Shown here one piece after another: positions 44,128 to 57,000 of a DNA stretch of 64,000 nucleotides. Origin of the DNA: Galeruca laticollis (taxonomy: Eukaryota > Arthropoda > Insecta > Coleoptera > Chrysomelidae); contig OY998175.1 in the NCBI GenBank assembly GCA_963921935.1, positions 225,014,517 through 225,078,516 of the forward strand, in the 5' to 3' direction. The translations under genes and the position numbers were made by a program. The notes under the pieces were generated by a model. That model had not been told where the DNA came from. It was given only the letters and a program-made list of their open reading frames with translations, and did no database searches. The stretch's first letter is position 1, and each line of letters starts with the position of its first letter.

Positions 44128-45955
44128 CACTAAACACAAAAAATCTAAAAAATAGCAAAAATAATGTAACAAAATACAAACATGGAATGCAAGAAGTATT
44201 GCGGAAAAAGAACAGGAGTTGATACAAGAATTCAAAAAGGTAATGATAGAAATCCTCGCCATAACAGTAACGAAGAAAAAAGGAAGAGGAGAAATGAAAA
44301 TAGAGCACTGTGGAATATTATACAGCGGAATAGAACAGGACAAAAAGCAGCGGCAGGAGTGGGGTGTATATTAAGTTACAAATGTGTTGAAAAACTCATA
44401 GAATTGCAAGGAATTATTGAAAGAATTATGAAAATTAAGCTACAGATGAGAGAAACAGAAATCGTTTAAGTAATAATTGCATATGGAACCAACGAAAATG
44501 ATTTAGTAGCAGAAAAAGGCATTTTCTGGGAAAAAATACAAGAGACATATGACGAGGCTAATCATTTTGTAATAATTATGGGATATTCAAATGCTAGAAT
44601 AGGAAACATCACAAAAGAAACGAAAGGAGTGATGAGAAGGTTCGGCGAAACAACAAGAAATAGGAATGGATCCAAACGTATAGAATTCTGTATACAAAAT
44701 GGACTGGTAATACAACTCATTCTTCCAGCATAGAGACTGTCACAAATACACAAGAGAAGAACCAGGAAGAGATGAGAAATTAATCAAAGCAAAAATAAAG
44801 AGAAAAGTGGTAAAAGACGTAAGAGTATTTCGGAGTGAAGAATTAGGAACAGATATAAACTATAAAGCAAAAACATTTCTGAAAAGCAAACCAACGAAAT
44901 TAAAAATCTTCATAAAGAGAAAATTGTCAGAAAAACATACAAATTACAAGAAGCACGAACTAAGGAGAAATACAGAAAACTAATCAATAATCTAATATAT
45001 CAACAATACAACGAAATAACACAAGCAGACTTAGAGAGGAAATGGAAAATATTTAATACAATCATAACTGAAGCTGCCAGCGAATCATGCGGAGTTACAA
45101 TAGCCGGGGGCTCGAGGAAGAGAAGCAGCTGCTGGGGTGAAGAAATAAAAATAATTGTGAAGAACGAAAAACTTGCTTGGAAAGAATACGAGAAAAAACG
45201 AGAGAAAAATATGAAAAGTACAGAGAAATAAGAAACCTATTTAAAACAAAAATTATAAAAGCTAAAGCCAAAGAATGGGAGAATTTCGGTCAAAAGATGG
45301 AACACAATAGCATAAATAATCAAAAAGTATTTTACACAGTTCTGAAAACTATGCGAGGCAAAGAAAAATAAGTATCGACACAAGAGATTGAAAAGAGGGA
45401 AGGAAAAATCGTCACAAAACCAGAAGACATACTAACAAGACGGAAAGAACACTTCCAAGCAGTACTAGGAACAACAAATGAGAGAAATACAGAAGTTGAA
45501 ACACAAACATTAAATACAAATAACCACATAGACGACGGAATCACGATAGATGAGGTAGAATAAGTGGACAAAGCGCGGAAAGACACCTGAAGTTGACAAC
45601 ATCAAAGCATAAATGTGCAAGTGCATGGGTGATAAAGGACTTGGAATACTACACCAAATTATAGATACAGCATGGAAAACTGAAAGAGTACCAGCGAAAT
45701 GGGCAACATAAGTAACTAATCCATATACAATAAATGTGATAGAACTGATTGTGGGAATTACAGATTTATAACGCGCACCTGTATAACAGGTAAAATATAT
45801 AAAAGAATATTGGACCAAGATTAAGGGACAAAACAGGACACCTACATGAAACACAAACGGATTTAGACCAGGGTACAGTACTCAATATCATGTCTAATTA
45901 GAAATCTAACAGAAAAATTGTTAACACATAATAAAGAAATATATGTTTTATAGAT
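44128..45955 (+). pseudogene. RTE-like LINE ORF2: endonuclease and start of RT
   Basis: This resumes the LINE begun at 39744. Pieces in several frames: KEQELIQEFKKVMIEILAIT, a shift near 44345 to QKAAAGVGCILSYKCVEKL, IIAYGTNEND, IIMGYSNARIGN (from GDFNARVG; the catalytic Asp is changed to Tyr), RNGSKRIEFCIQNGLV and KDVRVFRSEELGTD. Then AWKEYEKKREKNMKS, the block KWKIFNTIITEAASESCG, and late RT start GFRPGYSTQYHV. It stops near 45955 at KEIYV.., just before the RT FIDLEKAFD block. Multiple stops; truncated. Confidence 0.75.
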
Positions 45956-46509
45956 CTCGATGGAGAAGACCAATATGTGGTACTTCAGGTACTATTGTAA
46001 CATTATTTTTTTCTACTAATATAATTTCTGTAACAAGCAGGCGGATACGCCATTGGCAAGTTTCTCTGTTGTTGGAATTGAGAGAATTAAAAATGTCGGT
46101 AGATGATTATACTACCAAAACTACCATCTACGGATGTTAGTAAAACTACCGCCATTTACACGTCTCAAGTTACTCTAGAAAGAATAAAATTTCTATTTAA
46201 TAAATAATTAAATTACCTAATCAAATTTAAATCACAAAAATTTTTGAAGTCACGTAAAATACCATGTCGTATAGTAAATTTATCCACCGTTTTCTATTTT
46301 CAATTGATACTTACAAAGAAACATTTTTCCAAATAATTCTCAATTTATTCACTGAAATTTATTTAGATAAAATTTCTATATACACATAGTTATTTTCCAA
46401 CTAATTTTAAGCTGATCTAAAAAATCATTTGGCAATAAAAAAATGTATAAGACCAATTTTTGGTATAAGGCAGCATTACACTAGAAAGAACTCAAAGTGA
46501 GGAACACTT
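45956..46509. other. Unassigned
   Basis: Contains a short inverted motif GGTAGATG/CATCTAC (about 46102-46137) and the 50-bp repeat shared with 39205-39257. No gene recognised. Confidence 0.45.
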
Positions 46510-46900
46510 CTATTCTATGTGTCAATTCCATGGTTGTATTGGAACATACATTCCCATAAAAGCACGTCATGAAAATACAGAGACATACATACATAGAAAA
46601 CGTTTTTATGGTGTACCTTTACAAGCCATTTGTGATAGCAAAAGAAAGTTTTTAGACATTTTCTGTGGTTATCCCAGCAGTGTTAATGATATTCGAATTT
46701 CTAGGAATTCAACCATATTTAAAAACTTCATAAGACAAAAGATGTTTATTTTCAACCAAGCTCTTTCATAATCGGAGATAAAGCATATCCAGTATATGAT
46801 TGGTGTATAGCACCTTATAAAGATAGGGGATATCTCTATCTTTATCAAGCTAGATTTAATACCCAAAAAATTTTCAAAGTGGGAATTTCCTTGTAAAAAT
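46510..46900 (+). pseudogene. PIF/Harbinger nuclease fragment
   Basis: The reading is FHGCIGTYIPIKARHENTE (from 'GAIDGTHIPI': the catalytic Asp is lost), SYIHRKRFYGVPLQAICDSK, FLDIFCGYPSSVNDIRISRN (second catalytic Asp in N-D-I-R). After a shift near 46769 comes IGDKAYPVYDWCIAPYKDRG and QARFNTQKIF. These are consecutive blocks of the HARBI1-like DDE nuclease. About 130 codons remain. The Myb-like partner gene and the terminal repeats of Harbinger elements were not seen. Confidence 0.8.
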
Positions 46901-47479
46901 TTGCAAATGAGAAAAAATGTATAGAAAATAATTCGAGCTCGCGGGAGATTCGGTAAGAAAACTTTATGCTACATTGTATTTGAAATAGTTCCATTTTTTT
47001 ACTTTCCCTTTGCCCTAGTAAAAAAAGTAGGAATCGGTCTTAAATAAATGTATTACTTCTTACTATAGATATTAGAACTAGAGTCACAAAGAAAACATCA
47101 TAAAATGAATCGTACAATTTTTGTTTCTCTTGAGCATATTCAAATTTATCATAAATAAGGTAAAATGGGTGATTACCGGCTTATGCAAAATCGTAAGGTA
47201 ATGCCGGCTTAAATACGTACATTAACTTTGCTCATGATTTATCTATATTTGCCGTAAAAGAATCTGAATATGGTACCAACTCTATAATAGGATCTTCATC
47301 CGCCAATCAAATTATGCATAAAAAGTGCAGATGCTGGCACGCGCCTAAATCAGTTGCCAGTTTTAAGTGCGATGTGCAACGAAAAAGTGCAGTGCTGTTG
47401 TTATTTGCTCTATATTTGGTAACTGATTTGACTTCACCTCTTAAGGAATTCTGACCAATAACTCCTAGAATTAAAGCTG

Positions 47480-48640
47480 TTTAGAAATGTTTTTGATTTT
47501 GTTTGATTCATAAAGGTCTATTGAATATATTTTTCACATTTTGTAAAATAAATATTGTATATAAAATGGTCAAAATTGCAAAAATAAAATAGGCCCTTAT
47601 TAGACTATGATTTTTTATCTCCATCTAATTGCGGCTTATTGAGCCGGAATTGCAAAAAATTGCAATTATTCTTAAACATCTTTTTTACAAATTTGTAACT
47701 AGAAACAAGAAACTTTCTTTCCGACTTTATGTAACATATAATTCGAAAAATATTTAAAACTAATTCCGGCTCACCAGTTTCTTTACAGAAATAGGAAAAA
47801 TATGACTTTTATTACCCAGTTTTAGGTGTTTTCAAGACAATATTCAGTGAGAAAAAAATGTTTTTTTAGGCAACCAGTTTTTCAATAAAAATGGTAGAAT
47901 TAAGAATGATTAGATATGTTTTTGATTTTGCTTGATTTATAGAGGTCTATTAAACGTATTTTTCACTTTTTATAGAAGGCTTTTAGTGGAAAAATTGTGA
48001 AAATTGCAAAACTAAAATAGGCCGGTATTAGATTAATATTTTTACCTCGATCTAATTGCGGCTTATTAAGCTGGAATTGAAAAAAAATCGCAATTATTTT
48101 CAATTGTTTTTTAACATTATAAAAAACAAAAAACATTGTTTTCGGATTTTTGTGACATATTATGTTTTAAAAAATATATTAAAGTTTTTTTAAAAGAAGT
48201 AAGAAAAATACGACTTTTATGTTACCCAATTTTAAAGAGTGTTTACAAAAAGAGTCAATGAATTTATTTTTCGGCCAACCAGTTTTTCAATAAAAATGGT
48301 AGAATTAGGGATTCTTGGATATGTTTTTAATTTCGGTTGATTTAATAAAGTCCAATAAATATATTTTTTAGATTTTATATAGATTTTTGTAGAAAAAAAA
48401 TTGTGCAAATCGCAAAAAATAAAATAGGCCGGTATTAGAAAAATATTTGAGACCTCGATCTAATTACGGCTTCTTAAGCCGCAATTGCAAAAAATTCCGA
48501 TTGTTTTAAATATATATTTTTTTATATATTTAACAAAAAGCAAAGAACTTGTTTCTAAATTTCTATAACATACACTTCAAAAAATATCAAAAAATAGATC
48601 CGGCCCATAAGTTTCTTGATAGAAATAGGACTAAAGGCCT
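47480..48640. repeat. 405-430-bp tandem repeat, three units, inside the pogo element
   Basis: Equivalent points (AGGTCTATT.AA.ATATTTTT) lie at 47515, 47944 and about 48350. Each unit contains AATAGGCCGGTATTAGA or AATAGGCCCTTATTAGA followed by CTAATTGCGGCTTATT.AG and ACCAGTTTTTCAATAAAAAT. The GCCGGTATTAG core echoes the element termini. Confidence 0.85.
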
Positions 48641-48911
48641 CTTATATTAAACTTTTATAAACAGTGTTTACAAAAAAAATCAAACTCTATTACCAGCCTC
48701 AAAAAAATATTGATCAAAAATTTGTGTTTCTTAGTTAGTAAGAGTCTGTTGTATAAAATGTACTATACAAAATATTTTTACAAGCTTAAGCTTTCTCATT
48801 AAATTCATTTTTTAAACATAAGTCTTATACCTTCTTACTTACTCAATTTGCAAAAATATAATGTATTTACTTGTACCTATTTCCTGCAGAAAGATGTGAC
48901 CTAAAAAGATA

Positions 48912-49598
48912 ACCCGGCCAAAAATTAAACAAAAATACACCAAAGAAAACTTGGAACATGCCTTGGAGGAAATGTCAAAAGGTATGTCAGCTTTCAAAGC
49001 CTCAAAGATATACGGTATACCCAAAAGTACCCTAAAAGACCAAAAGAATAAAAAATATCTGAGTGAGAAGTGTGGCGCAAAGCTAGTGCTCACCTCAGAT
49101 GAAGAAAATCTGATCGTAGCTTGGATACAACATTTGGGAGACGCGGGATTTCCAGTAACCAAAGAACAGTTACTGGAAACAGTTGATGCACTTGTCAAGA
49201 ATTTGAAGCGGCCAAATCCCTTCAAAAACGGTATTCCTGGTTATCAGTGGTATCAAAATAGACATCAAGATATTTGCCTTCGGATGTCTCAAAATTTAAC
49301 AAAATCTCGTTCTGCCGTGACGGAAAACCAGATTAGGGACTGGTTTGAGTGGGTTCACAGAAATTTTCAAGAAAACCAAATGTATTACAAGATGGCTGCC
49401 GTATATTCAACCACGATGAAACGGCATTTTTTCTATGTCCTCAAGAGAACCAGGTCCTTGTCAGGAAGGGGTCCAAATCGGAAAAAGAAACTAAAGAACA
49501 AAAAAAGAAAAAATCTAGAAAAGAGAAAACGAAAAGCTATTGAAAAAGTTGAGAACAAAAAGGAGAAAAAAACAAGAAACCCAAAAGTGTGCCCGTAG
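48912..49598 (+). pseudogene. pogo-like transposase N-terminal part (HTH domains)
   Basis: Visible blocks: LEHALEEMSKGMSAFKASKI and YGIPKSTLKDQ (pipsqueak-type helix-turn-helix), then DEENLIVAWIQHLGDAGFPV (CENP-B-type HTH), SQNLTKSRSAVTENQIRDWF. A frameshift near 49385 leads to RIFNHDETAFFLCPQENQVL, the first catalytic Asp (NHDET). Right after VRKGSK both frames enter a Lys-rich run. In intact relatives this run follows the DDE core, so the rest of the DDE core has been deleted. The coding may begin slightly upstream of ATG 48951. Confidence 0.8.
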
Positions 49599-50002
49599 TT
49601 CAATCAAACAGTTTAAAGGAACTTACGGAAAAGCAGATTGAGAATGTTTCGATGGCGAATGAAGTGAGTGAAGTTAAAACAATAACAGAAAAAGATATGG
49701 AAATAATAGGCCACGAAGTACTTAAAAAAATAGAAAATACAACTACTAGTTTAACAAAAGTGGACTACGTTATATTCAAATATGAGGAAAAATATTTCCC
49801 TGGTTTAATAGAAGACAGCAAATCAAAATCGTATTACATAAAAACAATGAAAAAAATTGGAAGTCATTGGAAATGGCCCCATCACGAAGATGTGATATGG
49901 TATGATTTGGATAAAGTGATCTCCAAAATAGAGCCGCCTCAGCCCATTAACAAGAGGGGACTATTTGCAGTTCCTGAAATTAAAGAAGGAACTTATCACT
50001 GA
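49589..50002 (+). pseudogene. pogo-like transposase C-terminal domain
   Basis: The 137-codon open frame continues after the Lys-rich run in another frame: LKELTEKQIENVSM, VDYVIFKYEEKYFPGLIEDS, KKIGSHWKWPHHEDVIWYDL and ISKIEPPQPINKRGLFAVPE-I-stop region. This tail (YVIF.YE...FPG..., WKWP..ED..WY, PP.PINNRG.F.VPE) is common at the C-terminus of pogo-family transposases in insects. It has no catalytic residue. It is intact, unlike the core. Confidence 0.75.
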
Positions 50003-50374
50003 TAATCTACCTTATTTTTCGATTAAAATTCATATATATGTTCAAAATGTGAAAAATATTATCTTTTTAAATAAGTTTTTGAAAATATACAAGGTGGTCC
50101 AGTAATTTCTGCAGTTTTTGTTTATTTTTCCGTCATAAAACACAAAATGTTGTAATAAGCCGGTATTAGATTAAGTTTAGGCCGGCGTAAAAAAAAAAAA
50201 TTTTTTTGGTATTAAAAATATAAATTGTTATTTTTATTTAACTAAAATTCACAGAAAACTCCCCCCTTTGCCTTATAAAATGATAAATTTACATAAAGTA
50301 CGAACTATTTACACTAATTCGAGAAGCTAAATTCAAAATCTCCTTAAGTGGGCCGGTAATAGCACAATTTACCT

Positions 50375-51100
50375 TATATAAAATATTTTTTCTAAGACCA
50401 TAAAGAAAAATGTACATTTCAAGTGCGTCTTCGATTAAGGAACCTACCACATTGTAATACAGATTTCCATTTCCCATGGGCTAGCTGTAACGACATACCT
50501 ATTTCATTTCCCACGACTATCATGCGCTACTAGACTGTCATTATATTAACGAATTTTTTGGTCATATATATTATAATATATGATAGAGTCATGTTTGTTA
50601 ATGTCTATCTAATAATTTGACATTTCACATCGGTGTTTACAAAATTCGTTTGTAAAGAAAATTTATAATCGAAAATGAGTCGCGATAGTGAGGATAATTT
50701 GACTTTGACATGCTGATCCAGATATGTAAACTAACCATTGCTTCAGAAGGACATCGGTCACTATCCTGGTACATACAGGAGGTGATATTACTCCTTTAAA
50801 GAGACACGATAATTGATAACTTTTTCCGTAGGTGAATTATAATGATTTTTCTGCATAAAGTATTTTTATTACCGAGTTGTCAAAATTTTAAACTTTTGAA
50901 CATAATTTGTTTCAGGACGTAGGTAGATACATGTACAAGAAGAGAAAATATATGGGAAATTCAAAGGACTAAGAGCCTAATATCCAAAAAAAATTCTCTA
51001 AATCATGCAACAATGACGGCAGGAAAGTTTATAATAAAAATTGTTATGTAAAATATTACAGTTTTGTTTATGATTTATGATGGTAGTAGAAAGAGTAATT
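50375..51100. other. Unassigned
   Basis: No coding signal seen. Confidence 0.45.
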
Positions 51101-51101
51101 G

Positions 51102-51214
51102 GCATGAAATCACCCATTTCCAACTCGTAGGTATATGAAATTTTAGATTACTCGCTAAGCTCGTACTACAAAATTTCATATACCTATTTGTGGGAAATGT
51201 ATGTCATTTCATGC
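51102..51214. repeat. Imperfect inverted repeat, arms 43-45 bp
   Basis: Arms 51102-51144 and 51170-51214 (GCATGAAATCACCCATTTCC against GGAAATGTATGTCATTTCAT, and GGTATATGAAATTTT against AAAATTTCATATACC) with a 25-nt spacer. Possibly a tiny MITE. Confidence 0.85.
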
Positions 51215-51704
51215 TCATTGTACAATATCCTATAACGTATTCGGTAAACAATTTTGGTTTAAATCCCGAACAAGAAGATTTATTCAAATATATGATCAAT
51301 CTTTTTCAGGAAGTTTTTTACTTTTTAAGGCGTAAACAATGTCCCGTATATAAGATCGTATCTGGTAATTTAAAAAATTTAGCAATTATTTTTGTCTGAT
51401 TACCAATTTTGTTAATTCCGACTACTTTCTTCAAACATTTTCCGTTTTGGTAATTAACAAAAAATTGTTCTGAATCTGGTGGTCAAAGCAGAATATGTTT
51501 TTTGGAGACCCCGTAAAACATACAAGAAATTACAAAGGATCTGGGATTGTTTATCAATTAAATTAATTTCAAATTCATTTTCTAAATCTTTACACGATTT
51601 ATCTTTAAAATTTTCAATTTTTGACGAAGACGTACTCCATAAATTCACTAACTAAAATTTTATGAAAATTACTATTTATAATACGAATATATCAGCAATA
51701 AAAA

Positions 51705-51795
51705 TAAACACATGAAGCGGGGATTGAACCAACTATATTCTCTTCTGTACACATTTACAGACGTGCGTTAACAGGCTGATCCATCACAAACTTAT
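51705..51795 (-). ncRNA. tRNA-like sequence, probably a SINE head
   Basis: The minus strand has TGGATCAGCCTGTTAACGCA (A-box-like) and, 30 nt on, GGTTCAATCCCCGCTT (B-box-like, perfect T-loop form). Acceptor and anticodon stems do not close well, so this is more likely a tRNA-derived SINE head or a tRNA pseudogene than a working tRNA. Confidence 0.4.
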
Positions 51796-51799
51796 ATAA

Positions 51800-54089
51800 A
51801 ATGAACACAATTTACGGTAACTTGAAATGTCAATGTTACTTTTATTATTTATCTTTGTTTTTTACATAGAATATGTTGTCCAAAGGGTTGAGAGCTTGTT
51901 TTTATTCGATATTTCATTCATATAAGCAGTGATAACATGCTCTGATAATATTTTTAACTCCGTTTACCAGAGATTCATATTTACTTTTTGGGGTAATGAT
52001 GTGTGTTATACATCTCCTTTGCGGCTAAACGAATATCTATTGGAGTAATATTTATTGATTTTTGATTCATCACTGGAATCACTCATTTTACTAAAATATT
52101 TTTCTTGATAACTAAAGGAATATTTTGACAAGTTATCTTGACGTTACATTGAAATTGAAAAAAAGAAGAGTTGACGGGTACTAAATGCAAATGCTGATTG
52201 GAGATCTTCATATACATTCTAGGATGTAAATGAAATCATATGCGTTCAGTTAACCGGAATGGCCACATTTCCATTCTGTAAATTGTGCAGAAAATGGATA
52301 ATATACATGTGGGTGTAGAAAAAAATGTAAAAAGTCTCGTTGAATATTAATTTATTATTTGTAATTTTGTAAACATAACCCAAACTTCTTAATCATGGAT
52401 TATAAAATGTAAAGCGCATGCGGGTCAATTTCTACCGACGTGTCGACTGGGTTGAATGGCTGGACGATTGGTAAAATTTACCGTTAACATCTGAACGACC
52501 CGACTATTTACCAGATGTAAGCATCTGATCGCATAGAACGCGCCCGACGTAGTATCTGATTTCACCCTTACATTTGACATAACCAAATGACATTTGTATT
52601 GTAACGTCCACTGACGCTGTTGTGAGGGACGATACAATTCGATGATTTTAGTAACGGTACTCGAGAACATCCTTTTAGAAACTATTCGCAAATAGAGCAT
52701 TCTCAGACTTGCATATGCATGACGTTGGGAACGACGTAAATAATAACGCCCTTATTCGAGATTCAGGGCATCAGTGCGGATGAAACTCAATCATCGACCA
52801 CCACACCTGCAAGAAATGGATCACCAAAGGCGACATTGATTCTCTTTCCGAAATATCGCAACCACACATGACCAACGTTCCACTTTAGAAATATTTTAAC
52901 AAAAGTTACAACTCTTATTTTTTAGAGCTGAATATCTTTTTAATAAATACATGGAAAATTATCATTGATGCTGCGACTGGAAGATCATATATGAATTATA
53001 TGGCAAATGTATGCATACTTTGCCCGTAGATAATATACTTTTCAGTGAATTGAAAAATATAGAATTGCGGGGACAGGGAAAAGACGAAATTTTCGGTATA
53101 AGAGTGTCTGTCGTCTAGCACAAAAATATATAAAAGAGGGCGGAGTCGAGACGTGACATGGCGCGAGTGACGAGCAGTCATTCTTGATTTACTTACGATT
53201 CCACTGAAAGTATCGGAATATTTAATCACTCATTTTCTTGCTTTTTCATTAGTAATGAAATCTGATTGACGAGAGAGAAGAAATGTTTTTGCCTATGTTA
53301 ACACCGGTTCTTGAAGTGATACTATGACGGAAGATCGAAGGTAACTCGAGGAGGTACGGTGGAATTTTGAGATCGTCTATGCAGTATAGAGAGAGGATCT
53401 TTTTGGAAGAGAACGGCAAGCGTTGGCGACCTAGTTTGTGCAGGTTGTGGGGTTAGAAATTGTGGAAAAAGTCTTCTATACTGCCTAGTTTTATGGTTCG
53501 TATCCATATATTTAAATCACGAAATAAGGCTGAGGAAGTTGATAATCTTTTATGTGTGTGCCTTTCGTGTCTCGTTAATTGATGTTAGACAATTTTGAGG
53601 TGGGATGAACCGTCATTATTGCAGTTTGTTTAGTCAATTCACATTCGAGGTATTGATATATTATGTCCCCGAGGAACTGAAGTCAATCCAGAAACCGAGC
53701 CGTTCCGTTATTCCCGATAATGTGAAGATAAGATGTATTAGGAACTGAAATAAACGAAGAAACCCCTAGCTGGTAATTAGGAGGTAATTAATGTATTGTG
53801 ATCATTTTATTTATCGCCAGTTTGTAACGTGATGTTATTCAAAACATAATTATTTTTAGTTTCAAAGTAAATGTCTGTCTCCTAAAAGCTATACGGCAAG
53901 TTTTTTTCATTGTTAGTTGTTTTTTTGTATTACCTTGCTAAAGGGCAATTGATCTAGAAGAAGACCTCTAAACTACTTAAGATGTACTACAAGAGCTAGA
54001 GGCAGAAGTAAATGAAATGGATAGACAAGATTGTCAACGCACATGAATATTTGTAAAGGTAAAAGAGCTTTTCGTTCACTTGCCTACTA
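51800..54089. other. Unassigned, with one promoter-like spot
   Basis: No gene recognised. Minus-strand frames at 52425-52700 and 53322-53507 lack family signatures. The segment 52700-53520 is less AT-rich than its surroundings and holds the TATA-like site described separately. Confidence 0.4.
53127..53180 (+). promoter_or_regulatory. TATA-box core-promoter-like site
   Basis: TATATAAAAG (53127-53136) precedes a GC-richer stretch (GGGCGGAGTCGAGACGTGAC) and a CAGTCATT initiator-like sequence near 53176. It could be the promoter of a decayed LTR; no coding region follows. Confidence 0.3.
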
Positions 54090-57000
54090 CACAGTAAAAA
54101 GTCTTTAATACATTTTACACTCTGGTTCATGCTTTGTGGTGACCAATCAATTCCAAGTAATTATACTCAAACTTTGTAATAATATAATATCACATTTTTG
54201 TTGTAATTTGTTATTCACAGGATAAATGTGAAACGATTCTGAATAGAAATAATTTTCTATCCATAATTTACATTTTTGTTGTAAAAGCGAATATTTAAGG
54301 TAATTAAATAATTACATTAAACAAGTGAATTTCACTCGTAGGTATGTGTGAACTTCACACCATCCCTGTATGTTTTGTTAGAGAAAAAGTGTAAATTTTC
54401 TTAATTATTGTAAATTGTCATGTTTATGGTAATACACTAAATATGTGATTTTCCTGGAATTATATGCAAGATTCACAGGAATTATGTAATATTTTACATG
54501 ATTAATGTAGATTTTATATATATATTTGTGAACTTAAATAATTTTACCAATACATTAAGAATGTATTTTTCCTAAATTTGCGTCAAATTTACGATATATA
54601 TGTGGTTCTATTTTAGTAATACACTAAAGATTTTTCCTAAAATACCTGAATTTTACAAAATCAGTGTAATTCTGTTTTACATGATTGATGTAAATTTCCC
54701 CTATAACGGCACAGCTAGAAATTTTTAGTAATACACTAAAGATGTGAATTTACCTAAAATGTGTGAATTTCATAGTATCAATGTAATTTTGTTTTACATA
54801 AATAATGTGAAGGTCGTGATTACTCGAATTAAAATATTAAATATTCCAAATATTTATTAATTCAAATACGGTACATTACATTCTTAGAAAATTGTCTTAT
54901 AAAAGGTAAATATTTTGAATTAGCTAATAGGAAACAATGTCTATAGTTTAAAAAATTTATTGAAATAAAATATATAAATTCACAATTTATGAAATACCTA
55001 AAAAATAAACTCATCTGGTTTAATACATAAATAAAATTATCAATCAAAAACTTAGAGGGGCCTTCTAAGTATCTAATTATTAACATAGGTATATACAGTG
55101 TGCTCAAATTAAGTTTTCAAATGAAATGTTGAAGTTTATAGTGTGACAAACATGTATTATTGATTAGATAGTCTTAATATGGATACATTAAAAAACTTAA
55201 ATTATGATCTAATAATATTACTTTTATTATTCTAATATTTGATCATTTTAATAAAAATCGAAATTTGAAAAAACATTTTTGAGACTAAATACAACTCATT
55301 ACACGGCATTTGGCGAACAAGAAAAATTCTTAAACATGTTAGCAGAAATATATTCAATATTAGATATTTTTTTATATCTGATCGAATATCTCCCTAATAT
55401 TATCAACTATAGTAAGTTTGGACAAACTGTATAGAGAAACAGAAAATACATAATTCTCTTCCAAGGAACAAGTACCTAACTATAATAAATAAATACGTAT
55501 AAAACGTAAAATAAATATGAAAACTCTTCGAAGAAATAAATTTCCTTAGTTATCGTGACAAAAAACTTACTTATGAGGGTTTGGTTATTAAGTTAATTAA
55601 AGCAATCACCTTTTTTTGAGTTGTTGAATTTTTTTTATTTAGTTCCTTTATCGGGGTGAATTTTCAAAAGATATATTTGAATGATTTCTAGATCACACAA
55701 AATTTCTTTCGGATATTATAGATTATAAATGAGATAAAGCGCGAAGCAAAACTTTAGTGCTTCTGGAAAACTTGAATCAACTATAACTGGTACCTTTTCG
55801 AAAAAGGTACCTTCTATAAACCAATTTATAGGTTAAATTTATCACATTTATTAATCCAGTGAAATTTAGTCGCACATTTGTCATAGCTTTAGTTTAGTTA
55901 CAACGTGAGTTTAAAGTTGTTTTAGTATCGTCAACAGTTTAATGGAAAGATGGAAAGTAATATGGGAAACATTTACAAATTACAATTACTATACAATTCT
56001 ATGACGCGAAGTTTCACCAGACCTTGTACATTTTTTGTTAATAATTCAGTGTAAATGGGAAAGAATATTCGGTCATTACAAGTTTCAAGAGAAAACGTAA
56101 ATTTAGCATGATATATTTTTTGAGCCATACGTGGTATGATCACTATCTCCAATAAAATAACCCAATATACTTTGTATTTTGAAATGTTCTTTGTAGAATT
56201 GATTTCAATAAATCTAAATCAATAAACTAAACATTTTGTAAAGAAAAAAAGCTCAATTCTTTCTCCTAAAATGAATACATCTTATAAGGAATTCTTCCAT
56301 AAAAAACTCATAAAAATTTCGAATTTAAGTATTTTTTTTATCATAGTATATTGGTTCTAAAAATTGAGTTTTTTCATATGATATAGTTTGAATTTAAAAA
56401 TATATTGAACGTTGAAAAAAAATTATTCCCACATTGTTACTTTTTAACCGTCTACTTAAAAATAATGACTAACATGTTATAGTTGGTGGGTATCAGCTGT
56501 TCAAGTAGCTTTAATTTACAATTTTTTTTCAAAATATTTATTTATTTGTACATTGCTTTACTTCACCTACCTATATTGATTATGCAAGATGAAAAGTATA
56601 GATTATCACATCATTTGTTGAATCTTCCTAAAAAGAAAAATTATAGTATTACTAAACTATTGTTATATTAGTTTATTTATATAGGTATCAGCTTTCATAT
56701 TACGAAATAATTATAGTGATAGTAATGTTCGTTTACCTTAATATACCTATAGAGGTGAGAAATGTCTTCCTTAAAGTGTATCGCCATTATATATAAGGAA
56801 TCATGGACTAGATTTTCTAAGCATTCTGGAATTTTCATATTTTTCTGATTTTTTGGAAACAACTGAAACCTCTCTAATTTCACTATGATGATGGTTGGAA
56901 GAGAACCTATATCGACATTGGTCCGTTCGTGAAAATGCTATAAAATTGCTTTTTTGTTCATTAAAATGGCCATACATTTAAAATGTCTCCAACAGCATTT

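Larger units (their letters stand above)
47158..50374 (+). mobile_element. pogo-like DNA transposon with TA duplication
   Basis: Termini AGGTAAAATGGGTGATTACC (47158) and the reverse complement of GGTAATAGCACAATTTACCT (ending 50374) form an imperfect 25-bp inverted repeat. TA flanks both sides (47156-47157, 50375-50376), as expected for pogo. The 3.2-kb interior has a three-unit tandem repeat on the left and an internally deleted transposase on the right. Confidence 0.85.

Noticed and set aside
46805..46855. Inverted AAAGATAG/CTATCTTT as a terminal repeat of the Harbinger element
   Set aside because: It lies inside the coding sequence (YKDRGYLYLYQ), so it is coincidental.
54862..55107. Transposase for the 4.16-kb element
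   Set aside because: The frame has no catalytic or DNA-binding signature and only 81 codons.
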